This document shows positions 36,121-47,803 of a stretch of DNA of 64,000 bases, piece after piece. The stretch's first letter is position 1. Every line of letters starts with the position of its first letter. The stretch is from NCBI RefSeq assembly GCF_025698545.1, contig NC_068575.1:53143980-53207979 (forward strand). The letters run 5' to 3'. The position numbers were made by a program, and so were the translations under genes. The stretch comes from Gossypium raimondii. Lineage: Eukaryota > Streptophyta > Magnoliopsida > Malvales > Malvaceae. A model generated the notes under the pieces. That model saw only the letters and a program-made list of their open reading frames with translations, searched no databases and was not told the origin of the DNA.

Positions 36121-36399
36121 ATTACAACTTACGCTGTGTCTCTACATCTTTACCCTTTTCCCATTATGTAGGCATTCGTGGCCTCGTGGGTTCATGGGCT
36201 TTCTCAATGTCTTCTTTTGACACTTGTGAAGATATGAGAAAGACATATTTTTTAAGGCAATTTACTAAAAAAAGTTTTTTTTTTAAATTATCAAAATGAG
36301 CCCGGTATTTTATTATTTACCGGAATAGGCCTTTTCCGGCAAATCGCGTCCACGTCGGTATTGTCGAGAGGCGTGCGAGAAACATGACCCGCGTCGGTA

Positions 36400-36466
36400 G
36401 CGCTTTCTTGACGTGGCAACAAATCGCGTCCACAATGGGCGATTTGTTGCCACGTCGACAAAGCGC
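36400..36466. repeat. Left subterminal hairpin of the Pack-MULE-like element
   Basis: GCGCTTTCTTGACGTGGCAA runs into ACAAATCGC, and the inverted partner GCGATTTGTTGCCACGTCGACAAAGCGC (parts) follows after a loop of about 11 bases. The stem is about 28 bp with very few mismatches. Confidence 0.8.
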
Positions 36467-36840
36467 TGACGACGTGGCTTCTGACTTGCCCAACGCGTGA
36501 ATAGTGCAACTAATGAAATTTCATGTATATAGTTGCACTAAATTATTTAAATTATTTATAATACCTAAATCCCTATTTATTTGTTATATTACATAAAATA
36601 CTCCTTTGAAAATACAAAACATTATGATAGCTAATTTAAAATTTATTCTCCACAACTAATGAAAATCATTTAAAATACTAAAACTAGATCTATCTGAACA
36701 AACTATAAGAAAATCCCTGGAATGCTGTGATTTCTTTGTCTTCAACGAAAGATCTCGAGAAAGATCACGGTGACGAAAGCTTGTGCTTAATGAGGAAGCA
36801 AATTTGGACACTCGGAATCATCTAACAATTATGCAGAACA

Positions 36841-37035
36841 TCAGCCGTCTTTCTTCAAAGCTGAAACATCATCCCGAGAGCCGACATTGATGGTTTGTCC
36901 CTTGGGCAATGTTGTTTGATCATTCCCTCCTTCGAGTGCTTTTCGACTGATCACATGATGTATTTGAGTTAGTACTTCAGTGAATGCATGCTCAACATTT
37001 GTAGATTCAAGGGCAGATGTTTCCATAAAGAAGCG
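36841..37035 (-). pseudogene. Captured RabA2-type small GTPase C-terminal fragment
   Basis: The minus strand encodes [20 protein letters not shown], then [15 protein letters not shown] and [20 protein letters not shown]. This is the last part of a Rab11/RABA2 GTPase, from the G5 (ETSAL) motif on. The frame ends right after KKDG, where intact members continue with a Cys-Cys prenylation tail, so the membrane anchor is lost. No G1-G4 motifs are present. About 36660-36840 may be captured 3' UTR. The fragment is bounded on both sides by the element's GC-rich arms, which supports capture by the transposon. Confidence 0.85.
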
Positions 37036-37148
37036 CGTACACATGAGCGCGACTTATCTGTTTACTTTTTTCTCCAAAACCCTAAAAATTCTAAAAACTC
37101 TAAACCCTAAAATCTAAAAACCTACAAGTTAGGAAATCGCGTACGTCG

Positions 37149-37216
37149 TGCTTTTTCTTGGCGTGGCAACAAATCGCGTCCACAAGGGGCGATTTGGTGC
37201 CACGTCGACAAAGCGC
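37149..37216. repeat. Right subterminal hairpin of the Pack-MULE-like element
   Basis: The same palindrome as at 36400-36466, slightly diverged, with arms built on GGCAACAAATCGC and GCGATTTGGTGCC around the loop GTCCACAAGGG. Its loop strand reads in the same direction as in the left copy. Confidence 0.78.
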
Positions 37217-37332
37217 CTGACGTAACATGATTTGAAAAATGGCCCATTCCGGTAAATAATAACATACCAGGCCCATTTCGGTAAATTTATAAAAAAAAAA
37301 AGCTTTTATTGGTAAATCAGCCTATTTTTTAA

Positions 37333-37953
37333 TCATATAATCATATTACTAGTTTTATATCCCTACTTCGCTTCAGGTAATTATATAATTATTTCAACTA
37401 ATTTAATTAAAATTTAACTTTTTAAAAATATATCTAACTTTTATTAAATCAACTCACAAATCATTAGGTTTCGGTCAAATTATGATTATGATTGTTGTGT
37501 TATGTTTCAATTTAGAATTTAGTATTTATACTTTATTTTGATATAATTTGATTGTCGAAATATTTTCAATAAATATATATATAGTGTTCTACTAATTACA
37601 AATGAATAGTTATAAGTAATCAAAAGTTATGTCACTTAGTTATTAACCAAAAGTTGTCATTATTTATAGTGATGAGTTATGTCTCTTACATTTAAAAGTT
37701 ATGCCACTTGATTATTAACAATCATAATTATTTAAATAGATATCTATTAAATAATTATGTTTATTGCTAAGATATAACTATCAATTTTGGGTAATTATGT
37801 CCCTATGAAGAGAAATGAGACCTCCTATAAATAGGAATGAACTTCCATTTGTATGACACGCCCAAAAACATAAAAACAAAATTTCTTTCTATTCTCCCAC
37901 CATTTTTTTATATTTTTAGATTGTTCTATAAAGAATTATTGTAGATTTATTTT
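37333..37953. other. Gap: AT-rich, promoter-like block near 37830
   Basis: No gene is seen. CCTATAAATAGGAATGAAC near 37824-37842 resembles the TATA region of an LTR promoter and could be part of another decayed terminal repeat. Its limits cannot be set. Confidence 0.35.
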
Positions 37954-39559
37954 TGTAACACCTATACCCTAAATGTCACAATTAAATAGGCTTACTTAAC
38001 AAACTTCCAAATTTGAATTAATTACAATTTAAACCTCACAAAAATTTTTTCGCACCTAAAGTAATCCATTTAACTTAGATTTTCTCCTTAGATGGTAACC
38101 ATTTTCTTAGCATTTAAACTTCGATTTACTTTATTTATTATACAATCATTAAAATACTTACAATTATTTTGCCCTACTGGGCTGGTTTATTTATGATTAT
38201 AATGAGTTGGATCTTAAAGTTTAGACAATATATTCTTATTTATACCCCGAGGTGTAGCCTTTAAGGGTGCCCCTCAATATACATGATACTACTATGGCGC
38301 CATTCACGTAGACTTGGCAATATCTGGCTTTGCCCCTCTATGGTCCCTGAATCATTCTTCAATCCTGCACTTAGAGCAGTTCAAAAGTAAGTCTAGAAGA
38401 ACTTAGTGAGGTTCTATACAGCTGTACTCATAATAAAATCCTAATTTGACAAGTAAATAATAATTATAGCACAAAGTTGAAACTCCCTGAGAGACTTAGG
38501 AGATGTCACAGGTTTTCCAAGGCAACATTAATGCCTTTAAGCGTTCTGAACTAACCGTTAACGGTCATGTCGACTAACATATTTGTTAACATACTTCCCC
38601 AAACACCCCTTTTTCTTAGGTCTTGAACCCATCTAGCTTCAACTCAAATTTCATACTCGCCTTCCTGATTCAACTCAGCACAAAGTAACCATATATGTGA
38701 ATACCCATATTCATGTCCGCTAATGACAGACCATCAGATGACTCATAATGACTGCTGGTTTCTCACTTTACTTTCCTCATTCCATGCAAAACTTGATTTT
38801 AATCTACTGGTTTATTCCTGACCATGGGTTTCTTATGTCATATCCTGCGCATGAATCCCTTATTAAAAGAGAACCCATTTATCGATACCCCTATCGGCGT
38901 ATTTGAATATGGAACATGGTTGGCGAATAAGCACCCCTATTTATTGGAGGACTCATATTTACCATTTAATCTCAAAGGACTTCCCCATTACAGCCTAATC
39001 TACCACGATGCTCCCAAAATCAAATAGTCTCTCCCGCGGACTATATCTTCCTTAAGTTGTCCTTGGTAGACCTTTACCTCTGTTATTCCCATGTAGACTA
39101 ATCCGTGCCGGAAAGTCCTGATGGACATATTTTTTCCTTGTAAAACCTTGATGGACTTTATCAATCAATCAACTTTGTGCATACTTCATCTTCCATATGG
39201 TCATTTGACGGACTACCAACTTGTCTAGCTACCTCTTTATCGATCACAAATTGGAATTTCAACTACAATAATCCCGTTCGGAACTTGCTTAGCCAAAATT
39301 GATTTCGCATCAACTCAGACGGACTTTTTATGGCGGTATTATTTTTACCAATACGATAAAGGAATTTCTCATTCCTTTCACACATACAAGCGTTAATATG
39401 TTTCTATCAACTTCACTGGTCGTTGAATTTGGTGGATCCCCTCATTATCCCACTTGCCCATGCTCTCAGAAGCGCCACGACCATTCTGTTATGCTACTCG
39501 TTGTGTGAGTCATACAATGACTTTTCCTTTTATACTCTAACAGACTTCCTGGTGTTAGA
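37954..39559. mobile_element. Probable decayed LTR (TGTAACACC-type)
   Basis: Begins TGTAACACCTATACCC and ends near GGTGTTA at 39557, like the other TGTAACACC-type LTRs in this window. It is about 1.6 kb with no coding capacity. No flanking 5-bp duplication can be matched, and its right edge overlaps the edge of the neighbouring LTR-type copy by a few bases, so the boundaries are tentative. It is an old fossil. Confidence 0.4.
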
Positions 39560-41591
39560 AAAAATCTAGTTTGAACATGATTTTCTTTCATAGCGAAAAA
39601 TTAAAATATTAAAAATTGACTCGATTTGTGATATTTATAGCAATAAACCTTAACTGAATTCATACTTATGTTTCTGGCTTAGCGAATGTTCATTTTTCCC
39701 GGCTTTGAACCAAACGATCTTCTTTGCTATTCTCGTACCACGAACTACTTCAAGTGTGGGCTTAAACCAATTGAATCGAAACCGATAAAATTGTTATTTT
39801 GGAAAAATATATTTAATAATTGAGAATAAATTCTCTTTATTTTTTGGCAAAGTAACAATCTCTAAAAGTTGTATAAATAATTCTACCAGTGCCATCTATT
39901 TATAGGGAGAGAATGTAGAACCTTATTGAATTGTACAGATTTATTTCAAATAGAAAAATAATTTCTTAGTTCAACTAGGAGAGTCAAAGGGGTTAATAGG
40001 GTGTGTTTCCTCTCATATGTATTATGATGGGGATTCAAGCCTTTCTTACATCAGGTCTAATTACGAGTACTTTCTGGTACTTTTGACTTATTACTCTGTA
40101 ATATGATTCAACCCGATTTGATTTTTCTATTTCCCAAACTAAAATTTAATATTCTATATGAAACAACTTTCTCATCCTTATTTTACCCCCAGTAAAATTT
40201 TGATGATTTTACCCTAGTAAAATTTTGAGAAAATATGTTCAATATTTTATAACTCAACATGTTCACTGTGACCGAATGGTCTATTTTCACTTTCAAGCTT
40301 CAAAATAGCTCGAAAACATAAACTTATTCTTCCATTCATATTTAAGTAATCCATATAGAATTGCAAATGAATCATTTTCATTTCTATTTTTGGAAACCTA
40401 CATTCATTTCCAAATGATTTCATTTTTCTATTTCAGAAAAAAAAACTTTAATAATTCCTCAATATTTTTCATTTCTCTTTCCTATTCATTTTGTTCATTT
40501 CTATTCAAACTCGCAATTCATTTCTGATTTCAACGAGCTAGCTGAGGGACCAATTGAACATATGCAATTAGGGCTCAAATGATTTATAATTAAGTACTAG
40601 CTTTTCGCCTATTAATTATAAACTCATTTTGTCACGTAGTTATTCCACTATAGTATCGTGATCGAGCTGTCCCTAACAACATACCATTAGGAAAGCAACT
40701 ACTCAGTGCTCATTCATTAACCTTGTTATAAGTGTGTTACCATCATAGGATATCCTTAATCTTTTTGGGATAATATCCGCTATCCCAATATGATCCTATT
40801 TTATCTCATGGTAACCATTATATACATGAAAAGTCAATTACTATCAAATAGTAATAAAATCATTCATCACAAAGATGAATGACCAGTGACCAAGTTTAGT
40901 TTTCATTAACCATGTAATGCCAATGAGAGGATATCATTTACCCATGTTTCTGGCTATGAATTCCACTGTTGTGAATGACGCTACATACTACAAAAGTCAT
41001 ACACCCAATGCACCAGCTTTTGGTTCCTTATCTATTTGAACTTAGGACTTTACATGCATCAAAGTGTACGAGTAAAGCATACGTAATATGTCATCCACTC
41101 AAGATTTAGGTATGCCACGCTATGAATGTCACAAGTGAATAAATCCATAAACGAATTCAGGATTTATTCATCTTAGGTCCTATTCGATGTACTATCAGTC
41201 CAGTCAATGATATCTATGTTTCTATCTTCTGAGAGCCATTTGCTCCGATGCCCAAGACAAAGCATCTCCCCAATTGGACTTGATAGACGACATATTAGTC
41301 TTTTAATCGGTTTGCTCATTTTCAATTAGACTAAGGACATGTTTAGGTTTGTCTACTAATACAAACTGTCTTTCTATGTTACGATCTAACCACGTAATAC
41401 TGCTAAATATTAGTTAAACAATAGACAACCAGTGAAAAATAGTTGCTTCAATTTTGCTTTACGTGCAAAACCATGTGAGGAAAATATTCAAAGTATTAAT
41501 GTAATTCATGAATAGTTTTATTAATCAATCTGTTCAAAAAATTACAAATGTACTGAGACGAAAATACTACACTTAAAGCATTGAATCCAAA
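39553..41591 (-). mobile_element. LTR-type terminal repeat, copy 2 (minus strand)
   Basis: The minus-strand relative of the sequence at 1-646/3548-3808. Shared blocks include the TATAAATAGATGGCACTG promoter region (about 39885-39905) and the stretch around 39715-39760. It continues at least to 41591, where a second solo LTR is inserted, and perhaps beyond 43908. Its far end is not resolved. There is no attached coding region. The two copies have clearly diverged, so both are old. Confidence 0.55.
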
Positions 41592-43907
41592 TGTAACACC
41601 TCTTACCCGTATTCGACGCCAGAATAGGGCATGAGGTATTACTAGAACACATACACTTGTAAACGTATTTAACCGAGTTATAAAATTTCATCTAAATTAA
41701 AACTTTCAAATTTTTTTAACATGCTTTTATAATTCTTCACAATATATCCTTAAAATATTATATCCATAATAAATAGGGCCTACGAGATCCGATACATACC
41801 CATGCAATTCAATGCTTCATTTCCATTTCATCCAGTTCACAATGTCTCATGCTCACAATTCAAATCATATACTAGCAATTTTCATTTAATTACCATGTAT
41901 TTCAATTAAAACACAATAATTAATAATAATTAGATTTGAATTACAGTAATACAAACTTACTAGGCTAAATTGTAGAAATACCACGATAAAGGGGCATTTT
42001 AGAAATTTTCCATTTCCCTCGACTTTCCTCGCGATCTTGATCTAAATTAATAATTTTATTCAATTTATTAATTTAGACAATAAAACTATTCAATTCTTTA
42101 AATTTCGTCATTTTTTTCCATTTTTACGAAATTACCCTAAAAATTTTACTTTTATTCAATTTAGTCACTGAACCTAAAACATGTAAATTAGCTATTTTTA
42201 AAATAAAATCATATTATCAGAATATTCACATATATTTTCCTCCTCCTCCACTCCACTCCACATCCTTAATGTACTTAACACTCTTAGAAATAACATTTTC
42301 TAAAGTTTCATTATTCACCCTTAAGTATATTTCAAGCTGTCTATCCGAATCAATATTACTAAATTATTTTTATCTGGAGCTACAGAACTCCAAATTTTGC
42401 ACCGTTACTTTTCCCTGAAACTATACTCATATATATTTCTACCATAAAATTTTCAGAATTTTTATTTTAGCCAATTGGTACATTTTATTCTTTAAAGATT
42501 CCCTTGTTTCACTGTCTGCCGTTTCTGACCTCTCTTCACTAAAAATAAAATATCTCTTAGTAAAAAATTCTGATGGTAGTGTCATTTATTTATCTTGAAA
42601 CTAGACTCATTAAGGAATTTAATCATATAAATTAAAATTTACAATTATTTTTTACAATTTATAATGATTTATCAAATTTAGAAGAGGGATTCCAAAATCA
42701 ATCCAACCCTGCCTCACTAAAATTCAAATATCTCAAAATATATAACTCTTTTACTTGCTCTGTTTCTTTTATGTAAAAATATACTCATTAAAATTTCATT
42801 TCGTATCCTATTCACTCTCTAATTCAATTTCCACAATTTATGGTGATTTTTCAAAGTTAACCTACTGCAGCTGTCCAAAACTGTTTTAGTGCAAGATGTT
42901 GATAATCAAATTTATAACACCCTACTTTCCTTTCTCTACAATATTTTCTATCAAATTCTCTTGTTTCCCTTCACTAACATATCAAGAACATAGAACCTTA
43001 TATAATAAATCCCTGCATTAACATCAATTCCCTACTTTTTCAATAATATCAAACTCAAAAATATATTGAAATCTTAATGTTCTTACCTTGCTCTATTGAT
43101 TTCAATCTTTAACTTGATTTTCTCTCTCCTCCAGCCTTTATTTCTTGAATCTAACTTAATATTCTAGCTCCCAATAGTCTCCTTATCAATTTTCTCTCTT
43201 GGTGGCTATGGAAATTCTTTTGATTTCTAGATGAAAATGGTGAATTTTTGGTGGAAGGACCAAATTGTAAAGAAAGTAAAATTTTCTTTCTTTCTCTCTT
43301 TTTCTGACGTTGGTGCATGGAAAAATGGTGGGTTGCATGCTTCTTCATCTTCCTTTTCTTATATATATACTAAATTAAATAAAAATAAAAAAATAAAATA
43401 TCATTTAAAAATTAAATTAAAATACTAATAAACTAATATTTATTTAATTAATTAATATTAAATATCTCCAACAACATCATTATCTTTTAGATTTCTCTCT
43501 CTTCTAATTGATCATTTTGCCCTTTATGATCTTTTAAAATTCCATCCTTGAGTCATCATTTAATTTGGTAAAATTATATTTAGTCCCTCAAAATTCTTCA
43601 CCTTTTTCAATTTGGTCCTAATTCATCCATTTTCCTTAGTTTCTAGATCATTCCACTCTTAAAATATTTACACCACTGGTCCTTCAACTTTTTCATATTT
43701 ACACTTTAACCCCTCAATTTTTCAGTATTTACTCTTGGGCAACAAAACTTTTCTCACTTTTGCGATTTAATCATTTCTTGAACTAATATGTCATAATATA
43801 CTTTCCAATGTTGACATAACTCCAAAATTTCCCCTTTTTGTCGCTTTATTTTCTTATTTTATTATATCAAAGATAATGTTTTACTGTAAAAATTTTTGGG
43901 TATTACA
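41592..43907. mobile_element. Solo LTR, TGTAACACC-type (Tekay/Del-like)
   Basis: A 2,316-bp unit starts TGTAACACCTCTTACCCG and ends TTGGGTATTACA, with TG...CA ends. The flanking 5-mers are CCAAA (41587-41591) and CCAAC (43908-43912), one mismatch. It has no internal coding region and no second LTR. It belongs with the 647-3542 element by its ends. Short open frames inside (for example 43151-43428) are chance. Confidence 0.7.
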
Positions 43908-44729
43908 CCAACACTTTGTTCATTATCCTAGTGGACTTCATATGTTGTCACAACCCAACTATGTTCTTACACCTTACAATCCTATGTTTGTTGTTCTATT
44001 GGACTTCATATGTTGTCATAGCTCAGCTATGGTCTTACATATTAAACCTCTTTCGAGGTGTCGTCCCGAAGGAGCTGTCGATAATCGGCATTGCGATGTA
44101 ATTAACTATCTAACACTAAAAATGACTAAATGGCAAAACAGTGAGCAATACATGATTAACAATTCACTGGACACAAGTGGTTGGTTGACTTCCATATTGC
44201 TAATTAGTATTCGAATTAGGGGTCTAAAAAGCTTAAACTTTTAATTGGTTCAAATTTACCTCTTGGTCACCATCTTACCAAATTAGACGATTTAGTTAGG
44301 ATTATCTCTCGACCTCACCGAACTAAGTCAGGACAACCAAATTGGTTCTCCATAAGTTCTCCTCTCAATCTCACCTACCTAAATTTGACGTATCAAATTA
44401 TGAAATATCACATTGATGCACACCTTAAAGCCTTCGTTAATTTCTCATAAGTTTATTTCTATCCCCACACTAACAATCCCTATACTTTTAAAATATTATC
44501 AATTAGTCTAAATAATTGACACCCTTAAAACAGAGTTGGATACGTGTCTTGGGGAAAGCCCTTATATATATTATAGGTAAATTTAGGGTTTGATCCCTCT
44601 GCTGTGTTTAAATTTAGAATTTAGTATTTATATAGTAATTTGACATAGTTTGATATTATTAATTTTTTTAAAAATAAATAGAAAGCTAGGCCATAAGGAC
44701 TGAAACTATAGAGGACAAAGGCGACAGCT
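43908..44729. other. Gap: LTR flank and AT-rich spacer
   Basis: 43915-44030 contains a near-duplicate of about 65 bp (two versions of TGGACTTCATATGTTGTCA with the flanking CTATGTTCTTAC / CTATGGTCTTAC). The rest shows no gene. Confidence 0.45.
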
Positions 44730-45410
44730 AGTAGCTTCCCAATTTATCCCCTAACAAAGTGTGCACGATCCTAATAAGTGGCTGGTCAAACTCTTGCAAT
44801 ATAAGTTCTTCAGTAGTGGACATCCGCATCAGGAAATCCATTGCGTGATTAGCCTCTCTGTGGAAATGGCATAGTAGGACCTCTCATTCCTTGTTTTATA
44901 ATTGTGTAATGTTGCGCACCAAAAGAAGCACGGGGACCCTGACCCTCCCCACTTGTGTTCTTTATGAAATGAATCGCCAAAGAACTTTCACTTTCTCGCA
45001 AAATCCTTTTATACCCCTATCTCCAAGCTAGCATCAGGCCATCGTGGATAGCCCATAGTTCTTCTCTAGTCACAAAAAGGCCACCAATTCATTAACAGCG
45101 CCCAATGATCCAACCACCCTCAACATCTCAAAGAAGCCCTACTGCAACAGAATGTATGCTCCATCATAATTTATCTCTATCTAGTCTTGTGGCGGCGCCT
45201 TTCAGCCAATTTACCTTCATTCCTTTCACATAGAATACCCGTATTTAAGCTGCATTTCAATAAAGTATTCTACCCAAGTCAAGCTTTTGCTGAGCAAAGT
45301 TGTCGTGGATCTAGTGCAACCCTGAAAAATAAACTCATTTCTTCCCTTCCAAATATTCCACCACACAATAGAAGATAGAGTATTCCAATGATCACTAGCA
45401 GTAGTAATAA
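44730..45410 (-). pseudogene. LINE 3' fragment: zf-RVT linker and RNase H
   Basis: On the minus strand, about 45390-45300 reads IVWWNIWKGRNEFIFQG, the conserved segment between the reverse transcriptase and RNase H of plant LINEs. It is followed by a region with INYDGA (an RNase H catalytic Asp block) and, near 45075-44990, ELWAIHDGLMLAW and ILRESESSLAI. These are in different frames with stops, so the copy is dead. Only the 3' part of the element is present, as expected for 5'-truncated LINE insertions. Confidence 0.75.
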
Positions 45411-45875
45411 GCTCATTAATTAATTAAAATAGTTGACACCCTTAATCATTTTAGTTAAAATGCTGAAGTTGTTTTGTCTTGAAAATATTAATTCCCATTT
45501 ATCATGCCAAAATATTGTTTTGTGTGTGTTAGAAATGTGCATTTAATAAAATTAACATCATCATTTTAATCAAAATAATTAAGGATATGAACTATTTAGA
45601 CTAGCTAACGTTAATGTAAAAATATAAAATCATATTATGTGAAATTAAAATATAAAATGGAGAGGTTAAAACTGAAATTTATTATCATCTTAGAATGGTT
45701 AAAAAGAAAATTGAAGTTGAACATGTGTCCAATAAGGCCTTATGTATATATTTATATTTTCTTCAAATTCATAGATAAATCTTTATTATTCTATTATACC
45801 AAATTACACCTTCTTCTTCTTTTTTAACTAACTACACTTTTCAAACAATATTTTAGTCTAATAAGCTTTGGTTAA
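45411..45875. other. Gap: AT-rich, no gene seen
   Basis: Includes a 62-codon A/T-driven open frame at 45639-45827 with no resemblance to any family. Confidence 0.5.
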
Positions 45876-46300
45876 ATTATGCTATTAGTCTCTATATTTT
45901 GCGAAAGCCGTGAATTTAGTCCATGCACTTTAATTTGATCATCTTTAGTCCCTTTACTTCTCAAAATTTAAAATTTCAATCCTCACCAAATGATAATTGT
46001 TAAAATCATTAGGTTTTTTTATTGCCAAAATCTGATGCGCCAAACATGTTATCACATGTGTAATGCTATGTCAACTTGTTATTTACACATATTACACAAA
46101 TATGGACGAAATCTACAACTGTACGTATAGTGTGGGACTGGTAATTGAATTTAAACAAACAAATTTAACAGCTATTGTTTGGGTTAGGACTAAAACTTCA
46201 AAATTTGAAAAGTATAAGGACTAAAATTGACCAATTTGAAAAGTACCTAGACAAAAATTGATTAAATTAAAGTAGAAAGACAAGATCTATACTCTTTGCA
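45876..46300. repeat. Foldback repeat (MITE-like)
   Basis: The left arm (TTAGTCTCTATATTTTGCG ... TTTAGTCCCTTTACTTCTCAAAATTT, to about 45975) returns inverted at about 46185-46290 (AAATTTGAAAAGTATAAGGACTAAA ... AAATTGATTAAATTAAAGT). Arms are about 100 bp and diverged. No coding and no certain target duplication. Confidence 0.6.
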
Positions 46301-47344
46301 TGGTAGAGGCACTGAGTTGAAGTAGATCCATATTTACTTAACGTGTTTGAGACCTTTTCGTATGAAATAAAATTTCAATAAAATAAGTTTATTGAGATAC
46401 ATGAAAATGATAAAAAGTTTGTTTAAAAGTTTTGAAAACCTACAGTAATTTCACCTGTATTTGTTAACAGAAAGCATGATACGGATTTCATTACTTTTAG
46501 TTTTAGGAGTGCGTTTGAGTCAACAAATTTTAAAATGAACTATGGTGTTGGGTTAACTTCGTAATAACAAATTCAACAAGAATATAGTATAGAGTCGCAT
46601 AATTTTATGTAATAAAGTTTAGATGAAAGTGATATACGTATTATTTATGTTAGCATCATCCAACCCTAAAACTAAAGCATGTGTGTTATGAAAAAGCGCA
46701 AGCAGAAGCATCTGTGGTTAGTTAATTACCATTCGTGAAATCAGCCAGAATGAATGTGAGCATCGGCCATTCTGAAAACAAATTTAGACCTAGCTAGGAA
46801 CTTTCCAGCTCAAAAAGGATCATCAAAAGCAGAGTGCGATCAAGTCCCTTTCTTTTTCAAAGTAAATCTGGCCATGGCCATTCAAATTAAAGATGCCCAA
46901 AAAGCTTTCGCCCATTTGTTGAATTCAGACTAGCACTACCCACTAGCCAGGGAATATGTGCAAAGTGGACGTTGCATGGCATATTTTGACGTTGACATGG
47001 AAATTTATAAACATAGATCCTTTCACTTTTCTACGAAAAGAATAAAGTCACCATATATATATATATAGTGTACTATTATTTAGCTAGCTGAAGATTACAG
47101 CGATAAAAAGCGAAAAAAAACACAAGCGATATATTCGTTTCTTAATTTGAGAAACCAACCTTATTTCTTGCTTTAGCTCATTATCACCAACTAAGCAGAT
47201 TAGTTGATTGATGCCCTTGGACAAATTTGGTAAACCCTAGTTACACAGATGAGAAATGGAAAAAATTATTACTAGTCTACTACACAAACTACAATTTGAA
47301 TATAGAACCATATCTTGATGCATGTTTCCTCCCCGATGCGTAGT
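46301..47344. other. Gap: no gene; 3' UTR of proline-rich gene at right end
   Basis: No family-like reading frame. TATATATATATATA at 47052-47066 is a simple repeat. The last 200-300 bases are probably 3' UTR of the minus-strand gene that follows. Confidence 0.5.
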
Positions 47345-47803
47345 TTAGTTAGAGAATAAGCTGAGAGTACCCCAAAGGAATACAAGTGTGGCGGAGACTA
47401 AAAGTGAGTGGGCGTTGGTAGCTGCCGACTCAGAAGGTGGAGGGTTCTTGTAGCTATATATGAAGTAAGGAACCACTTGTTTGGGTGGCGAAGGGCATTC
47501 AGAGCACGGTGGTGGACGGCAGCTGGAGCAAGGTGAAGCACATGAAGGGCATGCTGGTGGTGGCGGCGACGGATTTGGTGGTGGTGGAGGTGATGGCGGA
47601 GGAGGAGAAGGCGGAGAAGGAGGTGGTGGGCACTCAGTTACCACGGGGGGTGGTGGCGGTGGAGAGGGAACAGGCGTGCAAGTATCGCATTTTATTTCTT
47701 CTTTGGATGAAGATGTTATAGTAGCTGATGAGGCCAAAGTGAATGAGATGAGAAGTAAAGCGTAAGCAGGCAGTAGCATTTGCATACGATAAAACATTGC
47801 CAT
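47345..47803 (-). CDS. Proline-rich, GPI-anchored-like surface protein
   Basis: A single-exon frame of 152 residues from ATG at 47803. There is a signal peptide (about 1-26, LLPAYALLLISFTLASS) and a short spacer with CDTC. A proline-rich core follows (about 45-110) of PPPPP, SPPPP and CxxC-containing segments (CPSCASPCSSC, CSECPSPP). Then comes VVPYFIYSYKNPPP, and a C-terminal hydrophobic stretch (LLVSATLVFLWGTLSLF) with a small-residue cleavage zone, fitting a GPI-anchor signal. Such proteins are probably hydroxylated and glycosylated and sit in the cell wall or outer membrane face. Exact function is unknown. The antisense strand is open and Gly-rich only because the sense strand codes for Pro. 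Confidence 0.85.
   Translation of the reverse strand: MAMFYRMQMLLPAYALLLISFTLASSATITSSSKEEIKCDTCTPVPSPPPPPPVVTECPPPPSPPSPPPPSPPPPPNPSPPPPACPSCASPCSSCRPPPCSECPSPPKQVVPYFIYSYKNPPPSESAATNAHSLLVSATLVFLWGTLSLFSN

Larger units (their letters stand above)
36256..37322. mobile_element. Pack-MULE-like element carrying a Rab GTPase fragment
   Basis: A 1,067-bp element lies between perfect 10-bp duplications TATTTTTTAA (36246-36255 and 37323-37332), the size range of Mutator-like elements. The ends are inverted relatives over about 90 bp: GGCAATTTACTA...ACCGGAATAGGCC at the left and, read inverted, GGCTGATTTACC...ACCGGAATGGGCC at the right. Inside the ends lie two GC-rich palindromes (36400-36466 and 37149-37216). 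In the centre is a minus-strand piece of a RabA2-type gene. No transposase is present, so it is non-autonomous. The preserved duplication suggests a fairly young insertion. Confidence 0.85.

Noticed and set aside
38824-39508. Open frames of 67-69 codons in the decayed LTR region
   Set aside because: They lack any family-like motif and fall in sequence that behaves as LTR.
47481-47765. 94-codon Gly-rich open frame on the plus strand
   Set aside because: It is the antisense of the proline-rich gene. CCN proline codons read as GGN glycine codons on the other strand, so no separate gene is needed.
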